DNA from: Cladorhizidae sp. MBARI D1340-BT2
Lineage: Eukaryota > Porifera > Demospongiae > Poecilosclerida > Cladorhizidae
Direction: 5' to 3'
DNA length: 64,000 nt
Assembly (NCBI GenBank): GCA_028752905.1
Contig: JAQNBH010000003.1
Span: forward strand, 29,142,502-29,206,501
Shown here: positions 1-10,014 of the stretch, piece after piece
Layout: the number at the start of each line of letters is the position of its first letter
Numbering within the stretch: position 1 is the stretch's first letter
Program-made: the position numbers and the translations under genes
Notes under the pieces: model-generated
Seen by the model: only the letters and a program-made list of their open reading frames with translations
Database searches by the model: none
Told to the model about the DNA's origin: nothing

Positions 1-120
1 AAAAACCACTACATTTATTGATAATCTGTTGACATGTTGCAGATAAGGGCCTTCTCTATCAGTTGACAAAATCTGGGACTTTGGTCTTGTTAATTAGGGC
101 AGTTATGAATTGTACTCTTA

Positions 121-216
121 CTTGATGCTAAACATGTTTAGCTTCGTAGATTATCCACACTTCACTGAATAGACTTGATGTATAGCTATTAAGATAGGAC
201 TCTCTAAGTGCTCTCT
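121..216 (+). repeat. Sub-repeat A1 within the monomer (96 bp)
   Basis: First A-type nested repeat, shown here in monomer 1 and present in every monomer. It begins CTTGATGCTAAAC, contains the box CACACTTCACTG at 156-167 and ends in an AAGATAGG plus CT-rich stretch. It differs from A2 and A3 by scattered substitutions and small indels (for example TTCGTAGATTATC where A2 and A3 read TTCATAGATTCTC). It contains the perfect palindrome at 127-142. Confidence 0.92.
127..142. repeat. Perfect 16-bp palindrome GCTAAACATGTTTAGC, copy 1
   Basis: The sequence equals its own reverse complement over 16 bases. It sits at the start of sub-repeat A1 and I saw it in every monomer, giving one copy per about 910 bp. 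A2 and A3 carry degenerate forms with arms GCTAA and TTAGC. A dyad-binding protein site or a small cruciform are both possible; nothing here decides between them. Confidence 0.9.
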
Positions 217-295
217 CTTGATACCAAACATCCATATATTCTGCACACTTCACTGTAGTGGACTTGCAAGATAGGTATCTCTCAGTGTTCTCTAT
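217..295 (+). repeat. Sub-repeat B1 within the monomer (79 bp)
   Basis: First B-type nested repeat. It begins CTTGATACCAAACATCC, followed by ATATATTCTG, the CACACTTCACTG box at 244-255 and a CT-rich end. B-type repeats share the CAAACATCC start, whereas A-type repeats carry GCTAAAC. They share the box and the end with A, so A and B probably descend from a common ancestor of roughly 80-95 bp. Confidence 0.92.
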
Positions 296-299
296 CTTG
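267..299. repeat. Inverted repeat CAAGATAG / CTATCTTG in B1, copy 1
   Basis: Two perfect 8-base arms, at 267-274 and 292-299, are separated by 17 bases. The right arm spans the B1/A2 boundary. The same arms with the same 17-base gap recur in B2 (431-438 and 456-463). B3 keeps only GATAG/CTATC (622-626 and 644-648). Confidence 0.85.
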
Positions 300-389
300 A
301 GCTAAACATGTTAGCTTCATAGATTCTCCACACTTCACTGAATAGACTTGATATATAGCTCTAAAGGTAGGCCTCTCTCTGTTCTCTCT
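296..389 (+). repeat. Sub-repeat A2 within the monomer (94 bp)
   Basis: Second A-type repeat, with the CACACTTCACTG box at 329-340. It carries GCTAA (301-305) and TTAGC (311-315), an imperfect version of the A1 palindrome. It ends in the pyrimidine-rich stretch where the class-defining site 379 (C in S, G in L) lies. Confidence 0.92.
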
Positions 390-459
390 CTTGATACCAA
401 ACATCCGTATATTCTGCATACATAGAATCACAAGATAGGTTTCTCTATGTGTTCTCTAT
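390..459 (+). repeat. Sub-repeat B2 within the monomer (70 bp), box missing
   Basis: Second B-type repeat and the shortest. After ATATTCTGCA it reads TACATAGAATCACAAGATAGG, with no CACACTTCACTG box. The box and the following bases present in B1 and B3 are lost or replaced. The loss is the same in every monomer examined, so it predates spread of the array. Confidence 0.9.
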
Positions 460-463
460 CTTG
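431..463. repeat. Inverted repeat CAAGATAG / CTATCTTG in B2, copy 1
   Basis: Arms at 431-438 and 456-463 have a 17-base gap, the same geometry as in B1 although B2 has lost neighbouring sequence. The right arm spans the B2/A3 boundary. Confidence 0.85.
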
Positions 464-554
464 ATGCTAAACAGGTTAGCTTCATAGATTCTCCACACTT
501 CACTGTATAAACTTGATATATAGCTATTAAGATAGGTCTCTCCCTGTGCTCTCT
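460..554 (+). repeat. Sub-repeat A3 within the monomer (95 bp)
   Basis: Third A-type repeat, with the box at 494-505 followed by TATAAACTTGATATATAG. It closely resembles A2 (same TTCATAGATTCTC segment). It contains several rare variant sites: 508 (deleted in the monomer at 49129), 530, 536 and 548. Confidence 0.92.
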
Positions 555-647
555 GTTGATATCAAACATCCATAATAATATTCTGCACACTTCACTGTAA
601 TGGACTTGATATGATTCGAATGATAGGTTTCATTATGTGTTCTCTAT
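555..647 (+). repeat. Sub-repeat B3 within the monomer (93 bp in 912-bp units, 90 bp in 909-bp units)
   Basis: Third B-type repeat. It contains the 3-bp length difference between monomer classes (CATAATAATATTC against CATAATATTC, around 572-579), and the box at 586-597. All box mutations noticed in the window fall in this copy: 597A in two monomers, and a one-base deletion at about 590 in three. Confidence 0.9.
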
Positions 648-912
648 CTTGATATTTGCCCTAATTTGGTCTCTATGTTTCTCATTTCCCCCCCAAAAAT
701 CTTGCTTTTTTGCCGTAAAGCTCATAACTTTTCTACACTTTACCCAAAAAAGAAATTATTTATATCACCGGAGAGCCCTTCTAATTATCTGTCTTTTGTA
801 CGTGCCAAAATTTTGATTACTCTAAGTATTAGCAAGTTATGGTGATTTGAAGTGGTAAGGTTTGCGATCTTTCCTGGCGTTTTCCAGTTGCCAAAGCGGT
901 GGCCTGCCAGTG
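648..912 (+). other. Non-repeated part of the monomer, shown in copy 1
   Basis: This 265-bp segment (262 effective neighbours continue into unit 1-120) has no internal tandem structure. It starts with a truncated CTTGATAT, then holds a C7-A5 tract (688-699), an A/T-rich stretch with most class-defining sites (673, 729-736, 755-758, 770, 773), a self-complementary CAAAATTTTG (806-815) and a G+C-richer end (871-912) in which I saw no variation. There is no long reading frame. No known RNA or protein family is recognised. It could be remnant unique sequence captured when the monomer was founded. Confidence 0.85.
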
Positions 913-1824
913 AAAAACCACTACATTTATTGATAATCTGTTGACATGTTGCAGATAAGGGCCTTCTCTATCAGTTGACAAAATCTGGGACTTTGGTCTT
1001 GTTAATTAGGGCAGTTATGAATTGTACTCTTACTTGATGCTAAACATGTTTAGCTTCGTAGATTATCCACACTTCACTGAATAGACTTGATGTATAGCTA
1101 TTAAGATAGGACTCTCTAAGTGCTCTCTCTTGATACCAAACATCCATATATTCTGCACACTTCACTGTAGTGGACTTGCAAGATAGGTATCTCTCAGTGT
1201 TCTCTATCTTGAGCTAAACATGTTAGCTTCATAGATTCTCCACACTTCACTGAATAGACTTGATATATAGCTCTAAAGGTAGGCCTCTCTGTGTTCTCTC
1301 TCTTGATACCAAACATCCGTATATTCTGCATACATAGAATCACAAGATAGGTTTCTCTATGTGTTCTCTATCTTGATGCTAAACAGGTTAGCTTCATAGA
1401 TTCTCCACACTTCACTGTATAAACTTGATATATAGCTATTAAGATAGGTCTCTCCCTGTGCTCTCTGTTGATATCAAACATCCATAATAATATTCTGCAC
1501 ACTTCACTGTAATGGACTTGATATGATTCGAATGATAGGTTTCATTATGTGTTCTCTATCTTGATATTTGCCCTAATTTGGTCTCTATGTTTCTCATTTC
1601 CCCCCCAAAAATCTTGCTTTTTTGCCGTAAAGCTCATAACTTTTCTACACTTTACCCAAAAAAGAAATTTTTTATATCACCTGATAGCCCTTCTAATTAT
1701 CTGTCTTTTGTACGTGCCAAAATTTTGATTACTCTAAGTATTAGCAAGTTATGGTGATTTGAAGTGGTAAGGTTTGCGATCTTTCCTGGCGTTTTCCAGT
1801 TGCCAAAGCGGTGGCCTGCCAGTG
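913..1824 (+). repeat. Monomer 2, class L, 912 bp
   Basis: Full L haplotype: 379G, triplet, 673C, 758T, 770T, 773T, with 867A. Confidence 0.97.
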
Positions 1825-2733
1825 AAAAACCACTACATTTATTGATAATCTGTTGACATGTTGCAGATAAGGGCCTTCTCTATCAGTTGACAAAATCTGG
1901 GACTTTGGTCTTGTTAATTAGGGCAGTTATGAATTGTACTCTTACTTGATGCTAAACATGTTTAGCTTCGTAGATTATCCACACTTCACTGAATAGACTT
2001 GATGTATAGCTATTAAGATAGGACTCTCTAAGTGCTCTCTCTTGATACCAAACATCCATATATTCTGCACACTTCACTGTAGTGGACTTGCAAGATAGGT
2101 ATCTCTCAGTGTTCTCTATCTTGAGCTAAACATGTTAGCTTCATAGATTCTCCACACTTCACTGAATAGACTTGATATATAGCTCTAAAGGTAGGCCTCT
2201 CTCTGTTCTCTCTCTTGATACCAAACATCCGTATATTCTGCATACATAGAATCACAAGATAGGTTTCTCTATGTGTTCTCTATCTTGATGCTAAACAGGT
2301 TAGCTTCATAGATTCTCCACACTTCACTGTATAAACTTGATATATAGCTATTAAGATAGGTCTCTCCCTGTGCTCTCTGTTGATATCAAACATCCATAAT
2401 ATTCTGCACACTTCACTGTAATGGACTTGATATGATTCGAATGATAGGTTTCATTATGTGTTCTCTATCTTGATATTTGCCCTAATTTGGTCTATATGTT
2501 TCTCATTTCCCCCCCAAAAATCTTGCTTTTTTGCCGTAAAGCTCATAACGTTTCTACACTTTACCCAAAAAAGAAATTATTTATATCACCGGAGAGCCCT
2601 TCTAATTATCTGTCTTTTGTACGTGCCAAAATTTTGATTACTCTAAGTATTAGCAAGTTATGGTGATTTGAAGTGGTAAGGTTTGCGATCTTTCCTGGCG
2701 TTTTCCAGTTGCCAAAGCGGTGGCCTGCCAGTG
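1825..2733 (+). repeat. Monomer 3, class S-g, 909 bp
   Basis: S haplotype with 729G (CATAACGTTTC). Confidence 0.97.
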
Positions 2734-3642
2734 AAAAACCACTACATTTATTGATAATCTGTTGACATGTTGCAGATAAGGGCCTTCTCTATCAGTTGAC
2801 AAAATCTGGGACTTTGGTCTTGTTAATTAGGGCAGTTATGAATTGTACTCTTACTTGATGCTAAACATGTTTAGCTTCGTAGATTATCCACACTTCACTG
2901 AATAGACTTGATGTATAGCTATTAAGATAGGACTCTCTAAGTGCTCTCTCTTGATACCAAACATCCATATATTCTGCACACTTCACTGTAGTGGACTTGC
3001 AAGATAGGTATCTCTCAGTGTTCTCTATCTTGAGCTAAACATGTTAGCTTCATAGATTCTCCACACTTCACTGAATAGACTTGATATATAGCTCTAAAGG
3101 TAGGCCTCTCTCTGTTCTCTCTCTTGATACCAAACATCCGTATATTCTGCATACATAGAATCACAAGATAGGTTTCTCTATGTGTTCTCTATCTTGATGC
3201 TAAACAGGTTAGCTTCATAGATTCTCCACACTTCACTGTATAAACTTGATATATAGCTATTAAGATAGGTCTCTCCCTGTGCTCTCTGTTGATATCAAAC
3301 ATCCATAATATTCTGCACACTTCACTGTAATGGACTTGATATGATTCGAATGATAGGTTTCATTATGTGTTCTCTATCTTGATATTTGCCCTAATTTGGT
3401 CTATATGTTTCTCATTTCCCCCCCAAAAATCTTGCTTTTTTGCCGTAAAGCTCATAACTTTTCTACACTTTACCCAAAAAAGAAATTATTTATATCACCG
3501 GAGAGCCCTTCTAATTATCTGTCTTTTGTACGTGCCAAAATTTTGATTACTCTAAGTATTAGCAAGTTATGGTGATTTGAAGTGGTAAGGTTTGCGCTCT
3601 TTCCTGGCGTTTTCCAGTTGCCAAAGCGGTGGCCTGCCAGTG
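2734..3642 (+). repeat. Monomer 4, class S-c, 909 bp
   Basis: S haplotype with 867C (TTTGCGCTC). Confidence 0.97.
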
Positions 3643-4551
3643 AAAAACCACTACATTTATTGATAATCTGTTGACATGTTGCAGATAAGGGCCTTCTCTA
3701 TCAGTTGACAAAATCTGGGACTTTGGTCTTGTTAATTAGGGCAGTTATGAATTGTACTCTTACTTGATGCTAAACATGTTTAGCTTCGTAGATTATCCAC
3801 ACTTCACTGAATAGACTTGATGTATAGCTATTAAGATAGGACTCTCTAAGTGCTCTCTCTTGATACCAAACATCCATATATTCTGCACACTTCACTGTAG
3901 TGGACTTGCAAGATAGGTATCTCTCAGTGTTCTCTATCTTGAGCTAAACATGTTAGCTTCATAGATTCTCCACACTTCACTGAATAGACTTGATATATAG
4001 CTCTAAAGGTAGGCCTCTCTCTGTTCTCTCTCTTGATACCAAACATCCGTATATTCTGCATACATAGAATCACAAGATAGGTTTCTCTATGTGTTCTCTA
4101 TCTTGATGCTAAACAGGTTAGCTTCATAGATTCTCCACACTTCACTGTATAAACTTGATATATAGCTATTAAGATAGGTCTCTCCCTGTGCTCTCTGTTG
4201 ATATCAAACATCCATAATATTCTGCACACTTCACTGTAATGGACTTGATATGATTCGAATGATAGGTTTCATTATGTGTTCTCTATCTTGATATTTGCCC
4301 TAATTTGGTCTATATGTTTCTCATTTCCCCCCCAAAAATCTTGCTTTTTTGCCGTAAAGCTCATAACGTTTCTACACTTTACCCAAAAAAGAAATTATTT
4401 ATATCACCGGAGAGCCCTTCTAATTATCTGTCTTTTGTACGTGCCAAAATTTTGATTACTCTAAGTATTAGCAAGTTATGGTGATTTGAAGTGGTAAGGT
4501 TTGCGATCTTTCCTGGCGTTTTCCAGTTGCCAAAGCGGTGGCCTGCCAGTG
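3643..4551 (+). repeat. Monomer 5, class S-g, 909 bp
   Basis: S haplotype with 729G. Confidence 0.97.
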
Positions 4552-5463
4552 AAAAACCACTACATTTATTGATAATCTGTTGACATGTTGCAGATAAGGG
4601 CCTTCTCTATCAGTTGACAAAATCTGGGACTTTGGTCTTGTTAATTAGGGCAGTTATGAATTGTACTCTTACTTGATGCTAAACATGTTTAGCTTCGTAG
4701 ATTATCCACACTTCACTGAATAGACTTGATGTATAGCTATTAAGATAGGACTCTCTAAGTGCTCTCTCTTGATACCAAACATCCATATATTCTGCACACT
4801 TCACTGTAGTGGACTTGCAAGATAGGTATCTCTCAGTGTTCTCTATCTTGAGCTAAACATGTTAGCTTCATAGATTCTCCACACTTCACTGAATAGACTT
4901 GATATATAGCTCTAAAGGTAGGCCTCTCTCTGTTCTCTCTCTTGATACCAAACATCCGTATATTCTGCATACATAGAATCACAAGATAGGTTTCTCTATG
5001 TGTTCTCTATCTTGATGCTAAACAGGTTAGCTTCATAGATTCTCCACACTTCACTGTATAAACTTGATATATAGCTATTAAGATAGGTCTCTCCCTGTGC
5101 TCTCTGTTGATATCAAACATCCATAATAATATTCTGCACACTTCACTGTAATGGACTTGATATGATTCGAATGATAGGTTTCATTATGTGTTCTCTATCT
5201 TGATATTTGCCCTAATTTGGTCTCTATGTTTCTCATTTCCCCCCCAAAAATCTTGCTTTTTTGCCGTAAAGCTCATAACTTTTCTACACTTTACCCAAAA
5301 AAGAAATTATTTATATCACCGGAGAGCCCTTCTAATTATCTGTCTTTTGTACGTGCCAAAATTTTGATTACTCTAAGTATTAGCAAGTTATGGTGATTTG
5401 AAGTGGTAAGGTTTGCGATCTTTCCTGGCGTTTTCCAGTTGCCAAAGCGGTGGCCTGCCAGTG
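4552..5463 (+). repeat. Monomer 6, L/S mosaic, 912 bp
   Basis: Same mosaic as monomer 1: S-type at 379, L-type triplet and 673C, S-type from 758 on. Confidence 0.97.
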
Positions 5464-6375
5464 AAAAACCACTACATTTATTGATAATCTGTTGACATGT
5501 TGCAGATAAGGGCCTTCTCTATCAGTTGACAAAATCTGGGACTTTGGTCTTGTTAATTAGGGCAGTTATGAATTGTACTCTTACTTGATGCTAAACATGT
5601 TTAGCTTCGTAGATTATCCACACTTCACTGAATAGACTTGATGTATAGCTATTAAGATAGGACTCTCTAAGTGCTCTCTCTTGATACCAAACATCCATAT
5701 ATTCTGCACACTTCACTGTAGTGGACTTGCAAGATAGGTATCTCTCAGTGTTCTCTATCTTGAGCTAAACATGTTAGCTTCATAGATTCTCCACACTTCA
5801 CTGAATAGACTTGATATATAGCTCTAAAGGTAGGCCTCTCTGTGTTCTCTCTCTTGATACCAAACATCCGTATATTCTGCATACATAGAATCACAAGATA
5901 GGTTTCTCTATGTGTTCTCTATCTTGATGCTAAACAGGTTAGCTTCATAGATTCTCCACACTTCACTGTATAAACTTGATATATAGCTATTAAGATAGGT
6001 CTCTCCCTGTGCTCTCTGTTGATATCAAACATCCATAATAATATTCTGCACACTTCACTGTAATGGACTTGATATGATTCGAATGATAGGTTTCATTATG
6101 TGTTCTCTATCTTGATATTTGCCCTAATTTGGTCTCTATGTTTCTCATTTCCCCCCCAAAAATCTTGCTTTTTTGCCGTAAAGCTCATAACTTTTCTACA
6201 CTTTACCCAAAAAAGAAATTTTTTATATCACCTGATAGCCCTTCTAATTATCTGTCTTTTGTACGTGCCAAAATTTTGATTACTCTAAGTATTAGCAAGT
6301 TATGGTGATTTGAAGTGGTAAGGTTTGCGATCTTTCCTGGCGTTTTCCAGTTGCCAAAGCGGTGGCCTGCCAGTG
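5464..6375 (+). repeat. Monomer 7, class L, 912 bp
   Basis: Full L haplotype; matches monomer 2. Confidence 0.97.
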
Positions 6376-7284
6376 AAAAACCACTACATTTATTGATAAT
6401 CTGTTGACATGTTGCAGATAAGGGCCTTCTCTATCAGTTGACAAAATCTGGGACTTTGGTCTTGTTAATTAGGGCAGTTATGAATTGTACTCTTACTTGA
6501 TGCTAAACATGTTTAGCTTCGTAGATTATCCACACTTCACTGAATAGACTTGATGTATAGCTATTAAGATAGGACTCTCTAAGTGCTCTCTCTTGATACC
6601 AAACATCCATATATTCTGCACACTTCACTGTAGTGGACTTGCAAGATAGGTATCTCTCAGTGTTCTCTATCTTGAGCTAAACATGTTAGCTTCATAGATT
6701 CTCCACACTTCACTGAATAGACTTGATATATAGCTCTAAAGGTAGGCCTCTCTCTGTTCTCTCTCTTGATACCAAACATCCGTATATTCTGCATACATAG
6801 AATCACAAGATAGGTTTCTCTATGTGTTCTCTATCTTGATGCTAAACAGGTTAGCTTCATAGATTCTCCACACTTCACTGTATAAACTTGATATATAGCT
6901 ATTAAGATAGGTCTCTCCCTGTGCTCTCTGTTGATATCAAACATCCATAATATTCTGCACACTTCACTGTAATGGACTTGATATGATTCGAATGATAGGT
7001 TTCATTATGTGTTCTCTATCTTGATATTTGCCCTAATTTGGTCTATATGTTTCTCATTTCCCCCCCAAAAATCTTGCTTTTTTGCCGTAAAGCTCATAAC
7101 GTTTCTACACTTTACCCAAAAAAGAAATTATTTATATCACCGGAGAGCCCTTCTAATTATCTGTCTTTTGTACGTGCCAAAATTTTGATTACTCTAAGTA
7201 TTAGCAAGTTATGGTGATTTGAAGTGGTAAGGTTTGCGATCTTTCCTGGCGTTTTCCAGTTGCCAAAGCGGTGGCCTGCCAGTG
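6376..7284 (+). repeat. Monomer 8, class S-g, 909 bp
   Basis: S haplotype with 729G; matches monomer 3. Confidence 0.97.
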
Positions 7285-8196
7285 AAAAACCACTACATTT
7301 ATTGATAATCTGTTGACATGTTGCAGATAAGGGCCTTCTCTATCAGTTGACAAAATCTGGGACTTTGGTCTTGTTAATTAGGGCAGTTATGAATTGTACT
7401 CTTACTTGATGCTAAACATGTTTAGCTTCGTAGATTATCCACACTTCACTGAATAGACTTGATGTATAGCTATTAAGATAGGACTCTCTAAGTGCTCTCT
7501 CTTGATACCAAACATCCATATATTCTGCACACTTCACTGTAGTGGACTTGCAAGATAGGTATCTCTCAGTGTTCTCTATCTTGAGCTAAACATGTTAGCT
7601 TCATAGATTCTCCACACTTCACTGAATAGACTTGATATATAGCTCTAAAGGTAGGCCTCTCTGTGTTCTCTCTCTTGATACCAAACATCCGTATATTCTG
7701 CATACATAGAATCACAAGATAGGTTTCTCTATGTGTTCTCTATCTTGATGCTAAACAGGTTAGCTTCATAGATTCTCCACACTTCACTGTATAAACTTGA
7801 TATATAGCTATTAAGATAGGTCTCTCCCTGTGCTCTCTGTTGATATCAAACATCCATAATAATATTCTGCACACTTCACTGTAATGGACTTGATATGATT
7901 CGAATGATAGGTTTCATTATGTGTTCTCTATCTTGATATTTGCCCTAATTTGGTCTCTATGTTTCTCATTTCCCCCCCAAAAATCTTGCTTTTTTGCCGT
8001 AAAGCTCATAACTTTTCTACACTTTACCCAAAAAAGAAATTATTTATATCACCGGAGAGCCCTTCTAATTATCTGTCTTTTGTACGTGCCAAAATTTTGA
8101 TTACTCTAAGTATTAGCAAGTTATGGTGATTTGAAGTGGTAAGGTTTGCGCTCTTTCCTGGCGTTTTCCAGTTGCCAAAGCGGTGGCCTGCCAGTG
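7285..8196 (+). repeat. Monomer 9, L/S-c mosaic, 912 bp
   Basis: L-type through 673 (379G, triplet, 673C), then 758A, 770G, 773G and 867C as in S-c. The switch lies between unit 673 and 758. The only long unit with 867C. Confidence 0.97.
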
Positions 8197-9105
8197 AAAA
8201 ACCACTACATTTATTGATAATCTGTTGACATGTTGCAGATAAGGGCCTTCTCTATCAGTTGACAAAATCTGGGACTTTGGTCTTGTTAATTAGGGCAGTT
8301 ATGAATTGTACTCTTACTTGATGCTAAACATGTTTAGCTTCGTAGATTATCCACACTTCACTGAATAGACTTGATGTATAGCTATTAAGATAGGACTCTC
8401 TAAGTGCTCTCTCTTGATACCAAACATCCATATATTCTGCACACTTCACTGTAGTGGACTTGCAAGATAGGTATCTCTCAGTGTTCTCTATCTTGAGCTA
8501 AACATGTTAGCTTCATAGATTCTCCACACTTCACTGAATAGACTTGATATATAGCTCTAAAGGTAGGCCTCTCTCTGTTCTCTCTCTTGATACCAAACAT
8601 CCGTATATTCTGCATACATAGAATCACAAGATAGGTTTCTCTATGTGTTCTCTATCTTGATGCTAAACAGGTTAGCTTCATAGATTCTCCACACTTCACT
8701 GTATAAACTTGATATATAGCTATTAAGATAGGTCTCTCCCTGTGCTCTCTGTTGATATCAAACATCCATAATATTCTGCACACTTCACTGTAATGGACTT
8801 GATATGATTCGAATGATAGGTTTCATTATGTGTTCTCTATCTTGATATTTGCCCTAATTTGGTCTATATGTTTCTCATTTCCCCCCCAAAAATCTTGCTT
8901 TTTTGCCGTAAAGCTCATAACGTTTCTACACTTTACCCAAAAAAGAAATTATTTATATCACCGGAGAGCCCTTCTAATTATCTGTCTTTTGTACGTGCCA
9001 AAATTTTGATTACTCTAAGTATTAGCAAGTTATGGTGATTTGAAGTGGTAAGGTTTGCGATCTTTCCTGGCGTTTTCCAGTTGCCAAAGCGGTGGCCTGC
9101 CAGTG
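8197..9105 (+). repeat. Monomer 10, class S-g, 909 bp
   Basis: S haplotype with 729G. Confidence 0.97.
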
Positions 9106-10014
9106 AAAAACCACTACATTTATTGATAATCTGTTGACATGTTGCAGATAAGGGCCTTCTCTATCAGTTGACAAAATCTGGGACTTTGGTCTTGTTAATT
9201 AGGGCAGTTATGAATTGTACTCTTACTTGATGCTAAACATGTTTAGCTTCGTAGATTATCCACACTTCACTGAATAGACTTGATGTATAGCTATTAAGAT
9301 AGGACTCTCTAAGTGCTCTCTCTTGATACCAAACATCCATATATTCTGCACACTTCACTGTAGTGGACTTGCAAGATAGGTATCTCTCAGTGTTCTCTAT
9401 CTTGAGCTAAACATGTTAGCTTCATAGATTCTCCACACTTCACTGAATAGACTTGATATATAGCTCTAAAGGTAGGCCTCTCTCTGTTCTCTCTCTTGAT
9501 ACCAAACATCCGTATATTCTGCATACATAGAATCACAAGATAGGTTTCTCTATGTGTTCTCTATCTTGATGCTAAACAGGTTAGCTTCATAGATTCTCCA
9601 CACTTCACTGTATAAACTTGATATATAGCTATTAAGATAGGTCTCTCCCTGTGCTCTCTGTTGATATCAAACATCCATAATATTCTGCACACTTCACTGT
9701 AATGGACTTGATATGATTCGAATGATAGGTTTCATTATGTGTTCTCTATCTTGATATTTGCCCTAATTTGGTCTATATGTTTCTCATTTCCCCCCCAAAA
9801 ATCTTGCTTTTTTGCCGTAAAGCTCATAACTTTTCTACACTTTACCCAAAAAAGAAATTATTTATATCACCGGAGAGCCCTTCTAATTATCTGTCTTTTG
9901 TACGTGCCAAAATTTTGATTACTCTAAGTATTAGCAAGTTATGGTGATTTGAAGTGGTAAGGTTTGCGCTCTTTCCTGGCGTTTTCCAGTTGCCAAAGCG
10001 GTGGCCTGCCAGTG
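9106..10014 (+). repeat. Monomer 11, class S-c, 909 bp
   Basis: S haplotype with 867C. Confidence 0.97.

Larger units (their letters stand above)
1..912 (+). repeat. Monomer 1, L/S mosaic, 912 bp (reference unit)
   Basis: Has the L-type triplet and 673C, but S-type 379C, 758A, 770G, 773G. Used as the coordinate reference for variant sites. Matches monomer 6 at all diagnostic sites. Confidence 0.97.
1..4551 (+). repeat. Left higher-order block, copy 1 (5 monomers, 4,551 bp)
   Basis: The order is mosaic (379C with L-type middle), L, S-g, S-c, S-g. The same order begins again at 4552. The window starts at this block by accident of cutting, so the true block edge could be at any monomer. Confidence 0.8.
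4552..9105 (+). repeat. Left higher-order block, copy 2 (5 monomers, 4,554 bp)
   Basis: The order is mosaic, L, S-g, mosaic, S-g. Monomers 1, 2, 3 and 5 match the previous block at all diagnostic sites. The fourth (7285-8196) has an L-type front, while its 758A, 770G, 773G and 867C match the S-c unit in the first block, so it looks like a converted version. The third expected block does not follow. Confidence 0.8.

Noticed and set aside
506..511. TATAAA as a promoter in each monomer
   Set aside because: A single A/T-rich hexamer in 37% G+C DNA is expected by chance, and no other promoter element or transcript evidence is available.
612..628. CENP-B box around ATTCGAATGATAGG
   Set aside because: TTCG and the following A fit the consensus spacing, but the CGGG part does not (GGTT), so three of its four bases fail.
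607..630. Pol III B-box or tRNA T-loop from GATTCGAATGA, or its reverse strand
   Set aside because: Only the TTCGA core fits; no properly spaced A box and no cloverleaf on either strand.
121..647. CRISPR-like array of short repeats with spacers
   Set aside because: The sub-repeats are diverged along their whole length, alternate between two types without unique spacers, and recur unchanged in every monomer.
688..699. C7-A5 tract as a G-quadruplex site
   Set aside because: There is only one G run on the minus strand per unit, so four-run folding within a unit is not possible.
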